The position numbers and the translations under genes are program-made. A stretch of 64,000 nucleotides of DNA from JADKFD01 sp050250665 (GTDB taxonomy: Bacteria > Pseudomonadota > Gammaproteobacteria > Xanthomonadales > SZUA-5): contig JBFWOF010000023.1 of NCBI GenBank assembly GCA_050250665.1, positions 1 to 64,000 of the forward strand, given 5' to 3'. Position 1 is the stretch's first letter; each line of letters begins with the position of its first letter. The notes under the pieces are model-generated. The model was not told where the DNA came from, did not search any database, and saw only the letters and a program-made list of their open reading frames with translations. This document shows, one piece after another, positions 45,299 to 52,603 of the stretch.

Positions 45299-46780
45299 AT
45301 GCAGGAAGCCAAAGCACTGAATCTGCGCGAGGCGCCCTTGTGGCTGGCGTGGATACCGCTGCTCGCGTTGATGCTGATGCTGGCGCTCTCGGTCCACATC
45401 TTCGGCGAAGATTCGTCCTATGGCCCCAACCAGATCGCGCTGCTGCTGGCGATGGGCATGGCGGCGTTGGTCGGCCTGCGCCAGGGCATGGTCTGGGACG
45501 ACGTCCAGGAAGCCATCGTGCACGGCGTGTCGGTGGGCACCGGTGCGATCTTCATCCTGCTGGCGGTGGGCGCGCTGATCGGCACCTGGATGCTCTGCGG
45601 CACGGTGCCGACGCTGGTCCAGTACGGACTGAAGCTGATGCATCCGGCGGTGTTCTACGGCGCCAGCTGTCTGATCTGTGCGCTGGTGGCGCTGGCCATC
45701 GGCAGTTCCTGGACCATTGCCGGCACGCTGGGCGTGGCCCTGATGGGTATTGCCGGTGGTTTGGGCATGTCGCCGGCGATCACCGCCGGCGCGATCATTT
45801 CCGGCGCCTATTTCGGCGACAAGATGTCGCCGCTGTCCGACACCACCAATCTCGCACCGGCAGCCGCCGGCAGCGAGTTGTTCGCGCACATCCGCCACAT
45901 GGCCTGGACCACGTTGCCCAGCATCAGCATCGCCCTGATCCTGTTCACGCTGATGGGCTTCGGCGGCGTCGGCGCCAGCGGCGATGTCGCCCTCGGCACG
46001 CTGAGTGAGGACCTGGCCCGGCAGTTCAATCCCGGACTGCATCTGCTGCTGCCCCTGGTAGTGGTGCTGGTGCTGGCCTGGAGACAGGTGCCGGCACTGC
46101 CGTCGATCGCCATCGGCGCCCTGGTTGGCGCTGTCTTCGCGGTGATCTTCCAGCCCGAGGCCACGCTGCGACTGGCCGGCAATGAGCAACTCGGACACGG
46201 CATGGGCCTGCTGGCCGGCGCCTGGAAGGCGATGTTTGCCGGCTATTCCGGCGAAAGCGGCAGCGAGGCCGTCGACAAGCTGCTCAACCGCGGCGGCATG
46301 GGCAGCATGCTCAACGTGATCTGGCTGGTGTTCTGCGCCTTGAGCTTCGGTTCGGTCATGGAACGCGCTGGTCTGCTCGAGCGCATCATCCGCAGCGTGC
46401 TGCGTGCCGCCAAATCGACCGGCGCCCTGATCACCGCGACGCTGGCGACCGCCATCGGCACCAATGTGGTGGCCGCCGACCAGTACCTCGCCATCGTGCT
46501 GACCGGCAAGATCTACAAGCCCGAGTATCAGCGTCGCGGACTCCACCCGGTCAACCTCAGCCGTGCGCTCGAAGATGCAGGCACGCTAACCTCACCACTG
46601 GTGCCCTGGAACACCTGCGGCGCCTACATGGCCGCCACGCTGGGCGTGGCCACCGCCGACTATCTGCCCTACGCGTTCTTCAACCTGATCAATCCGCTGA
46701 TCGCCGCCGGCATGGCTTATGCGGGCTTCAAGATTCTGCATCTGAAGCCCACGGTGGAGGTGCGGCACAAGGCAGCGTAG
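45299..46780 (+). CDS. nhaC: NhaC-family Na+/H+ antiporter
   Basis: 493 residues from the ATG at 45299, with GGGGAG upstream; a longer in-frame start at 45146 has no ribosome site. Eleven or twelve helices. The NhaC signature GAIISGAYFGDKMSPLSDTT then NLAPAAAGSELFAHI is complete, and SSWTIAGTLGVALMGIAGGL and the C-terminal DAGTLTSPLVPWNTCGAYMA block are as in the family. It should exchange Na+ for H+ at the inner membrane, aiding pH and sodium homeostasis. Solo gene; a repeat island follows. Confidence 0.93.
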   Translation: MQEAKALNLREAPLWLAWIPLLALMLMLALSVHIFGEDSSYGPNQIALLLAMGMAALVGLRQGMVWDDVQEAIVHGVSVGTGAIFILLAVGALIGTWMLCGTVPTLVQYGLKLMHPAVFYGASCLICALVALAIGSSWTIAGTLGVALMGIAGGLGMSPAITAGAIISGAYFGDKMSPLSDTTNLAPAAAGSELFAHIRHMAWTTLPSISIALILFTLMGFGGVGASGDVALGTLSEDLARQFNPGLHLLLPLVVVLVLAWRQVPALPSIAIGALVGAVFAVIFQPEATLRLAGNEQLGHGMGLLAGAWKAMFAGYSGESGSEAVDKLLNRGGMGSMLNVIWLVFCALSFGSVMERAGLLERIIRSVLRAAKSTGALITATLATAIGTNVVAADQYLAIVLTGKIYKPEYQRRGLHPVNLSRALEDAGTLTSPLVPWNTCGAYMAATLGVATADYLPYAFFNLINPLIAAGMAYAGFKILHLKPTVEVRHKAA

Positions 46781-46817
46781 GGGGCACGGGGCACGGGAAA
46801 GGCTCGCGTGATTGGGC

Positions 46818-46885
46818 CTTGAGGAGGGCCGCGCGCCTGCGCGGCCGCTGTTGCCATCGGCGGGTTGTGGCCAGGCGCGGCGCCC
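46818..46885. repeat. Degenerate copy of the RAYT-associated REPIN
   Basis: GAGGGCCGCGCGCCTGCGCG...GCCGC followed after about 25 bases by GGCGCGGCGCCCTCC repeats the two inverted REP halves seen around the transposase at 36672, with changes. It is about 10 kb from that cluster. Confidence 0.65.
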
Positions 46886-46908
46886 TCCGCTATGCCTCAC
46901 AGCGGCGT

Positions 46909-46982
46909 CATTGCGAGGAGCGCAGCGACGAAGCAATCCAGTGGTCCTGTGACCGTGCTTGTGGATTGCTTCGCTGCGCTCT
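46909..46982. repeat. Palindromic CATTGCGAGGAGCG element, copy 1
   Basis: CATTGCGAGGAGCGCAGCGA...GAAGCAATCCA on the left pairs with TGGATTGCTTCGCTGCGCTC on the right, leaving about 20 loop bases. The same element occurs at 47336-47432. Confidence 0.8.
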
Positions 46983-47335
46983 TCAGGAACCCACATCGCC
47001 GGTTGTTGGTCTTGAGGAAAGTCTCGAAGGTGTCGCGGCCGTGGCGCGGCTCCGGCGCGCGTGGGCTTGGGTCAGGTGCCTTGCGGGTCTTCGCGCCGGC
47101 GGCCGCGGCTCTGAGGATTGGAAAGCGCCGGGCGCCTCGCGTGTGCGGATTCGGGCTCGATCAGAGCCTATGGACGCGAAGGACCCGGCCTACGCCAGCG
47201 CAACGCGGTTCATGGCCCGTGCGCGGTGTCGACCGAAACAGGTGACGCTCCTTGAACCCCTATGGCAAGTTGTTGATGCGTCATTGCGAGCCACCTGTTT
47301 CGACCCGGAACTGCCCACGGACCATGAACTCCCGG

Positions 47336-47432
47336 CGTCATTGCGACCCCGGATTCGATCCGGGGGAAGCAATCCAGAGGCATGCGGCGATATCCTGGAT
47401 TGCTTCGTCGCTACGCTCCTCGCAATGACGCC
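47336..47432. repeat. Palindromic CATTGCGAGGAGCG element, copy 2
   Basis: Left arm GCGTCATTGCGACCCC...GGAAGCAATCCAG carries an extra CCCCGGATTCGATCCGGGG hairpin; right arm CTGGATTGCTTCGTCGCTAC...GCAATGACGCC is complete. Same family as 46909-46982. Confidence 0.8.
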
Positions 47433-47539
47433 AAGCTGCTGCTTTTCTCACGGCCTGGTGCCCTCGTGCCCTCACGCCCTCGTGCCCCGTGCCCCATTCC
47501 GCTGCTCTATCCTCGGAGCTTTTCCACCGGAGCCCGTGC

Positions 47540-48475
47540 ATGGCCCAGGGCACGCATGATTTCGTCGATGACCCGCGCAACGCCGAGATTCTGATCTACG
47601 TCAACGGCGCACTGCTGCCCCGCGCCCAGGCCACGGTCTCGGTCTTCGATTCCGGCTTCATTCTGGGCGACGGCATCTGGGAAGGCCTGCGCGTGATCGC
47701 GGGTCATCCGGCCTTTCTGGATGCGCATCTGGATCGATTGTTCGAGGGCGCCAAGGCCATTGCCCTGGATATCGGCATGGACCGCGCGGCGCTGACGGCG
47801 GCCATCTACGCCACGCTCAAGGCCAACCGCATGCACGATGGCGTGCACATCCGGCTGATGGTCTCGCGCGGGCTCAAGCGCACGCCCTACCAGGATCCGC
47901 GCGTGTGCATCGGCCCGGCCACGGTGGTGATCATTCCCGAGCACAAGAATCCGCTGCCGGAGACCCTGCAGAAGGGCCTGCGCCTGTTTACCGTGCATGT
48001 GCGCCGCGGCTATCCGGATGTGCAGGACCCCAAGCTCAACAGCCACAGCAAGCTCAATTGCATCACCGCCTGCATCCAGGCGGCGCAGGCCGGCGCCGAT
48101 GAAGCCCTGATGCTGGATCCGCATGGCTTTGTCGCCACCTGCAATTCCACCCATTTCTTCATCGTCCGCCGCGGCGAGGTCTGGACTTCCAGTGGCGACT
48201 ATTGCCTGGGTGGCATCACCCGCAGTCATGTGCTGCAGCTGTGCCGGGACAACGGCATTGTGGCCTTTGAAAAGAACTTCAGCCTGACCGAGGTCTACAG
48301 CGCCGAAGAGGCTTTCGTCACCGGCACCTTTGCCGGACTGGTACCGGTGACCGAGGTCGATGGCCGGGTGCTGAACTCATCCACCGTCGAGGGCCGGCCG
48401 ATGATCCACCGGCTGCAGGCGCTGTATCGCGAACTGGCGCAGCGCGACGTCGCTGCGCGCGGGGCTCGGTCATGA
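47540..48475 (+). CDS. Class-IV aminotransferase (branched-chain/D-amino-acid type)
   Basis: 311 residues from the ATG at 47540; the frame is open farther up but lacks a ribosome site there. Class-IV PLP fold: VSVFDSGFILGDGIWEGLRV near the N-terminus, the PLP Lys in LNSHSKLNCITACIQA, and EALMLDPHGFVATCNSTHFF, then the phosphate-binding CLGGITRSHVLQLC and GTFAGLVPV. It could be a branched-chain, D-amino-acid or related transaminase; the motifs do not decide. Its stop overlaps the ATG of the sulfotransferase-like gene (ATGA). Plant proteins that fuse a sulfotransferase-like domain to this kind of aminotransferase exist, which supports a joint role. Confidence 0.87.
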   Translation: MAQGTHDFVDDPRNAEILIYVNGALLPRAQATVSVFDSGFILGDGIWEGLRVIAGHPAFLDAHLDRLFEGAKAIALDIGMDRAALTAAIYATLKANRMHDGVHIRLMVSRGLKRTPYQDPRVCIGPATVVIIPEHKNPLPETLQKGLRLFTVHVRRGYPDVQDPKLNSHSKLNCITACIQAAQAGADEALMLDPHGFVATCNSTHFFIVRRGEVWTSSGDYCLGGITRSHVLQLCRDNGIVAFEKNFSLTEVYSAEEAFVTGTFAGLVPVTEVDGRVLNSSTVEGRPMIHRLQALYRELAQRDVAARGARS

Positions 48476-49209
48476 GCGCGCCGCTGCGGATCGCCATGTG
48501 GTCGGGCCCGCGCAACATCTCCACGGCGATGATGCGCGCCTGGGAGAATCGCGGCGATTGCGCGGTCAGCGATGAGCCGCTGTATGCGCACTATCTGGCC
48601 GCGACCGGCGCCGATCATCCGGCTCGGGAGGAGGTCATCGCCGCCGGTGAAAGCGACTGGCGCAAGGCCACGGCCGATCTGCTCGGCCCCGCACCCGGCG
48701 GCGTGCCGATCTGGTACCAGAAGCATATGTGCCATCACCTGCTGCCGCAGATGGACCGCGACTGGATCGACGCGCTGTTCAATATCCTGCTGATCCGCGA
48801 CCCGGCCGAAGTGGTCGCCTCCTATCTGCGCGCACGCGGCACCGTCAGCGCCGAGGAAATCGGGCTGCCGCAGCAAACCGAGTTGTACGCGCGCCTGAGC
48901 GCGAGCAAGGCCGGACCGCCACCAATCATCGATGCCGGCGAGTTTCTCAAGAATCCGGAAGGTCATCTGCGTGCCCTGTGCGAACTCCTCGGCATCGAGT
49001 TCACGCCACGGATGCTGAACTGGCCGGCAGGGCCGCGCGACAGCGACGGCGTCTGGGCTCCCCACTGGTATGCGGCGGTGTGGAAATCGACCGGCTTCGA
49101 GGCGCCGCGCCCGCGCCGCAACGAACTGGATGCCGCGGCCAGAGAGGTGGTCGCCGAGTGCAGCGATCTCTATGCGAGTCTGCGCGAACGCCGGTTGCGA
49201 CCCGATTGA
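48472..49209 (+). CDS. Sulfotransferase-like protein
   Basis: 245 residues. The N-terminal P-loop-like SGPRNISTAMMRAWENRGDC binds the 5'-phosphosulfate in this superfamily, and NILLIRDPAEVVASYLRARG is the 3'-phosphate motif with Arg and Ser. WYQKHMCHHLLP follows. The start overlaps the preceding aminotransferase stop by four bases, so the two are translationally coupled. Members of this branch are poorly characterised; the acceptor may be the product or substrate of the aminotransferase. Confidence 0.82.
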   Translation: MSAPLRIAMWSGPRNISTAMMRAWENRGDCAVSDEPLYAHYLAATGADHPAREEVIAAGESDWRKATADLLGPAPGGVPIWYQKHMCHHLLPQMDRDWIDALFNILLIRDPAEVVASYLRARGTVSAEEIGLPQQTELYARLSASKAGPPPIIDAGEFLKNPEGHLRALCELLGIEFTPRMLNWPAGPRDSDGVWAPHWYAAVWKSTGFEAPRPRRNELDAAAREVVAECSDLYASLRERRLRPD

Positions 49210-49217
49210 CGCCCCCA

Positions 49218-49287
49218 TAGGAGCGCCCCTTGTGGCGCGACCGACACGGTGGCGTTACAGCGGTCGCGACGCGTGGTCGCTCCTACC
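49218..49287. repeat. REP-type inverted repeat
   Basis: TAGGAGCGCCCCTTGTGGCG...CGACC pairs with GGTCGCGACGCGTGGTCGCT...CCTAC around about 17 bases. It lies 9 bases after the sulfotransferase stop, so it may act as a transcript end or stabiliser. Confidence 0.7.
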
Positions 49288-49308
49288 GTGGTGGAGCCTC
49301 GCAAGAGC

Positions 49309-49326
49309 GTCCAGACAAGTCTGGAC
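49309..49326. repeat. Perfect 18-bp palindrome
   Basis: GTCCAGACAAGTCTGGAC has perfect 8-bp arms with a 2-base centre. It sits between the REP and the 3' end of the convergent MBL gene. Too short of a T-tract for a certain terminator call. Confidence 0.6.
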
Positions 49327-49364
49327 CCACGGTCGACATGCACCAGATTGCGCGGCGCACCCGC

Positions 49365-50207
49365 TCACAAGGCAAACACGGCGCCTTCGCAGCCGGCCGT
49401 GACCACGTAGCCGGGGTTGACCTCGGCGATGGATTCGGCGGTGATCAGGTCGAGGATTTCGTCGCTGTGATCAGGGTCGTGATGGAAGGTGACCAGCTGG
49501 TTGACCTCGCACAGCGCGCCATAGCGGATGGTCTGGATCAGCGAGCTGTGTCCCCAACCGTGATGCCGCGGATATTCGGCGCCGCTGTACTGGCTGTCGT
49601 GAATCAGCAAATCGGCGCCGGTGGCCAGATCCGCGCCGGAGGTCCAGTCGCGCGGCAAGCTCGGGAAGGACGGATTGCCCAGCGCCGGTTCGTGGTCCGG
49701 CATATAGGTCAGCACCTTGCCGTTGGCGGCGCGAATCCGGTAACCCACGGTGGGACCGGGATGGCAGACCATGCCGGACTCGACCTGGAATTCGCCGATG
49801 TCGACCCGCCCACAGGGCACTTCGTGAAAGCTGAGTTCGCAGGGCAGTTCGCTCAGATGCACCGGGAACAGCGGTGGCGACAGATAGCGCATCAGCCGCG
49901 CCTGCAGGTTCATCGTGGCGCTGGCCGGTCCCCAGATGTGCACGTCGAAACCGGGGCGGTACAGCGGCGCGAAGAAACCCAGTCCCTGGACGTGGTCCAT
50001 GTGCAGATGGGTCAACAGGATATCGACGCGTTTCAGCGCTTCGGGCAGGCGCGCGCCGAGCCTGCGGATGCCGGTCCCGGCATCCAGCACCAGCACCGTG
50101 CCTTCGGCACCGGTCACGCAGACGCAGGAGGTATTGCCGCCGTAACGGGCGGTGTCGGGCCCTGGCGTTGCCAGTGATCCGCGCGTGCCCCAGAGCTTGA
50201 TCTGCAC
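49365..50207 (-). CDS. MBL-fold hydrolase, PhnP/RNase-Z-like
   Basis: 280 residues; MQIKLWGTRGSLATPGPDTA then RYGGNTSC is the start typical of the PhnP/cyclic-phosphodiesterase branch. The metal motif is in DILLTHLHMDHVQGLGFF; later ligands appear in MVCHPGPTVGYRI, YMPDHEPAL, LIHDSQYSGAEY and a His-rich GWGHSSLIQ. Members cleave cyclic or other phosphodiesters. The gene begins four bases after the stop of the PAS gene, so the two form an operon and the PAS protein may report a signal to the enzyme's pathway. The substrate is not known. Confidence 0.82.
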   Translation of the reverse strand: MQIKLWGTRGSLATPGPDTARYGGNTSCVCVTGAEGTVLVLDAGTGIRRLGARLPEALKRVDILLTHLHMDHVQGLGFFAPLYRPGFDVHIWGPASATMNLQARLMRYLSPPLFPVHLSELPCELSFHEVPCGRVDIGEFQVESGMVCHPGPTVGYRIRAANGKVLTYMPDHEPALGNPSFPSLPRDWTSGADLATGADLLIHDSQYSGAEYPRHHGWGHSSLIQTIRYGALCEVNQLVTFHHDPDHSDEILDLITAESIAEVNPGYVVTAGCEGAVFAL

Positions 50208-50210
50208 GTC

Positions 50211-50582
50211 TCAGATCTCCCAGAACACGCTTTGCACGCCCAGAAACTCGCCGCCCTGGGCGATCAGCGGCACCGAGGTCCAGTTGACGTTGCGCCAGGT
50301 GCCGTCGGGCCCGATCACCCAGATCGTTCGCGCCACCGGCTTGTGCTGGGTCAGCGCAATGACCAGCGGCCATTCGCTCTGCGGAATCAACTGGCGATCG
50401 CCATCGGTGACGGCGAATTGCTGTTGCCATTCTTCCGCAGGAATCTCGCCGCTTTCCTCGAAGCGAATGCCGAGAAGCAGCTCGGCGGGTTCATTCCAGT
50501 AGATCAGCGCGCCCTTGGCATCGACGATGACGATAGGCATCGCCAGACAACTGGCGAGCTGCCGTGCCAGGATCAGCTGCAT
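50211..50582 (-). CDS. Stand-alone PAS-domain protein
   Basis: 123 residues from the ATG at 50582; a strong AAGGAGG lies about 25 bases further upstream, so the true start may be a few codons earlier and non-canonical. The whole protein is one PAS domain: SCLAMPIVIVDAKGALIYWN, EPAELLLGIRFEESGE, then a PAC-like GTWRNVNWTSVPLIAQGGEF. No output domain is attached. Co-transcribed with the MBL hydrolase. It probably senses a small ligand or redox state and acts through protein contact. Confidence 0.75.
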   Translation of the reverse strand: MQLILARQLASCLAMPIVIVDAKGALIYWNEPAELLLGIRFEESGEIPAEEWQQQFAVTDGDRQLIPQSEWPLVIALTQHKPVARTIWVIGPDGTWRNVNWTSVPLIAQGGEFLGVQSVFWEI

Positions 50583-50782
50583 GGCTTTCTGTGACGCGAT
50601 GATCGGCCTCCTTGCATCCAGCTTCGCGGTAACACCCACCTGCGACGAGCAGGCGGGCGTGTCGAGTTGCTGGCGCAAGCTTACTGACGTTTCAGCAGAT
50701 TGTCCTGCTTCAGAACAAGAACCAAAGGCAAGGAGCGGGAGGCGCACGTCGTCCTTTCGGTCCGGTCAAGCGCTACCACCGA

Positions 50783-51901
50783 TCACAAGAGATCGGGATT
50801 CTCTCGCGGCGGTTGAATCGAATTCGCCGCAGCGTTTCCGGCCTCTGGCCTGCCCTCCCTGCCGACCGATGGCACGGTCTGGGCCGCGACCGTCAAGGCC
50901 TGATCCAGCGCTTGCGGGGCTGGGACCGCGATGTCAGGTCGTACACCCGTGCCCTCGATGTGACCGCCATGGAAGCTGTAATAGTCTGCAATCGGCAGAA
51001 ACAACTGCATGCCTTCCGGCAGATCAAAGGGCTTCTGCGACAGCATGTTGCCAGCGGTGATCTCGCCGATCAGCGTCGCCCGGCCACTGCCACGCAAAGC
51101 ATCGGCTGCCAGCTCCGCGGCACTGGCGGTGCGGCGACTGGTCAGCACGTAGACCGGCCCATCGAACCGCGGCGCCATCGGCTGAAACTGGATACAGGTC
51201 AGCGCATGGCTTTCGGCATCAGCCCAGAAGCGCTTGATCGACCAGCCGGTCCAGGGCTGCAGCGGCTCGACCTCGGCCAGCGTGGGCCAGGCACCGTCGG
51301 CGCCGTACCATTCCCGCGAAACGAAAGCCCCGGCATCGAAGGCGCGATCGATCAGATGGCCGATCAGGGGAACCACCGCGAAGGCCCCACCCTCATTGGC
51401 GCGCAAATCGATGATCAGCACCTGCGCCGAACGCGCGACGATCTCGCCGTAGGCGGCGGCTATCTCTTCGATGGTATCGCTGCCCATCATGGTGTTGACG
51501 GTCAGCAAGGCCACGCCCGGCTCGGGCCAGCTCAGGCGCGCCCCGCCGCCGCCGACCCGCATCTGATCGAGCTGATCGGCCATTTGCGCCGCATTGCCCT
51601 GCGCCAGCACCAGATTGACGTGCGAGAACGGTCCGTCCCGCCAGATCCGGTTGAACTCGGCGACGAAGGCCTGTTGCGTCTGTGGCTTTGCTGCCAGAGC
51701 GGAGACCTTGGATTCCACCGCAGCAAGCGCCGGGCTGGAACCGATGGCCGGGTCAAAATGATGCGCGCGCATCTGTCTGGCAATGACCTCGGCCACGGCT
51801 TCGAAGCTCTGTTTCGGGGCTTCGCCTGGCTCTGCCAGCAAGCCGGTGGCCGCCAGGACCAGCAGGCAGGCCAGGGCCCAACGCTGAATTCTACTTTTCA
51901 C
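50783..51901 (-). CDS. Exported S41-family peptidase
   Basis: 372 residues with a signal peptide (WALACLLVLAATGLLA). The C-terminal-processing-type S41 domain shows LIIDLRANEGGAFAVVPLIG, then PVYVLTSRRTASAAELAADA with the catalytic Ser, and LIGEITAGNML, FLPIADYYSFHGGHIEGTGV and RPDIAVPA. The usual N-terminal helical domain (VAEVIARQMRAHHFDPAIGS) is present; a PDZ domain is not. Such enzymes trim or degrade periplasmic proteins or peptides. About 200 bp separate it from the PAS gene upstream of it on the map. Confidence 0.85.
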   Translation of the reverse strand: MKSRIQRWALACLLVLAATGLLAEPGEAPKQSFEAVAEVIARQMRAHHFDPAIGSSPALAAVESKVSALAAKPQTQQAFVAEFNRIWRDGPFSHVNLVLAQGNAAQMADQLDQMRVGGGGARLSWPEPGVALLTVNTMMGSDTIEEIAAAYGEIVARSAQVLIIDLRANEGGAFAVVPLIGHLIDRAFDAGAFVSREWYGADGAWPTLAEVEPLQPWTGWSIKRFWADAESHALTCIQFQPMAPRFDGPVYVLTSRRTASAAELAADALRGSGRATLIGEITAGNMLSQKPFDLPEGMQLFLPIADYYSFHGGHIEGTGVRPDIAVPAPQALDQALTVAAQTVPSVGREGRPEAGNAAANSIQPPRENPDLL

Positions 51902-51965
51902 TGCACTTTCCTCCCTTCGCTGAAACTTGCCTGGAGAGATGGAGACAGTGATCAGGCGGGCGGTT

Positions 51966-52366
51966 TCAGGTGAGGATCAACACGTCGCCCGCACGTCGCC
52001 AGGGCAGCAGGTACCGCGGCTGTTCTTCGCGACTCGGCTGGTTTGACCCTGTTCTGACCTTGGCGGGCCAGAGCACAGGCACAGCAGATGGAGCAGCACG
52101 CGGATGCACACGCTGAGCACCGCCAGCCAGACGAGACTGCCGCTGGCCGCCAGTACCAATGAGGCCAGCCCCTGACACAGGATCGAGTTGACGGACGTCC
52201 GCCTGCGCGGGTGCACCTGCGCAAACCAGGCCGGCAGCTGACCATCCAGACCCGGTCGATAGCTGATGCCCGAGGTCGAAAACACCGAGCCCAGCAGATT
52301 GCCTCTCACCGAGGCCAGCGGGCCCCGCATCGCCGACGCGCCACCGACCAGACCCAGCCAGGCCTG
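51966..52366 (-). pseudogene. Relic of an APC-superfamily amino-acid permease
   Basis: The minus strand reads ASVRGNLLGSVFSTSGISY, GLDGQLPAWFAQVHPRRRTS then VNSILCQGLASLVLAASGSL. This is the helix 8-10 region of amino-acid/polyamine/organocation permeases (ISYALAEDG.LP.WFA.VHPR..TP motif). The upstream two-thirds of such a protein is missing, and past about 52030 similarity moves to another frame (PRYLLPWRRAG) before a stop. It lies in the 0.7-kb gap between the S41 peptidase and the BNR protein genes; the rest of that gap, 52367-52603, holds no recognisable gene. Confidence 0.6.
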
Positions 52367-52603
52367 GGCGCAGCCGACACCGGCGTGCACATGTAATTGA
52401 TCGTCCCGATTTCGGGGTGGCACCGGTCCGGAGAGTTAAGGTGGCCACGGCCATTTCGGGCCGAATGATTGGGGAGATCCGCCTTGAACACGCCTCGTCA
52501 CACAGAAGATGAGCCGACAGCGACAGTGGCCCTGGGGACCAGCCCGCAAACGGGGATTTTCTCCAGGCCTGATCAGACCCGAATCGGCAATACCGGCAGG
52601 CGG

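Larger units (their letters stand above)
46781..47539. other. Gene-free repeat island
   Basis: No protein with recognisable domains is encoded. The interval holds a degenerate copy of the RAYT-associated REP (46818-46885), two palindromic 'CATTGCGAGGAGCG' elements (46909-46982 and 47336-47432) plus a single half near 47280, and a low-complexity GTGCCC/TCGTGCCC tract at about 47458-47500. Open frames spanning it have repeat-driven composition. Confidence 0.65.
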
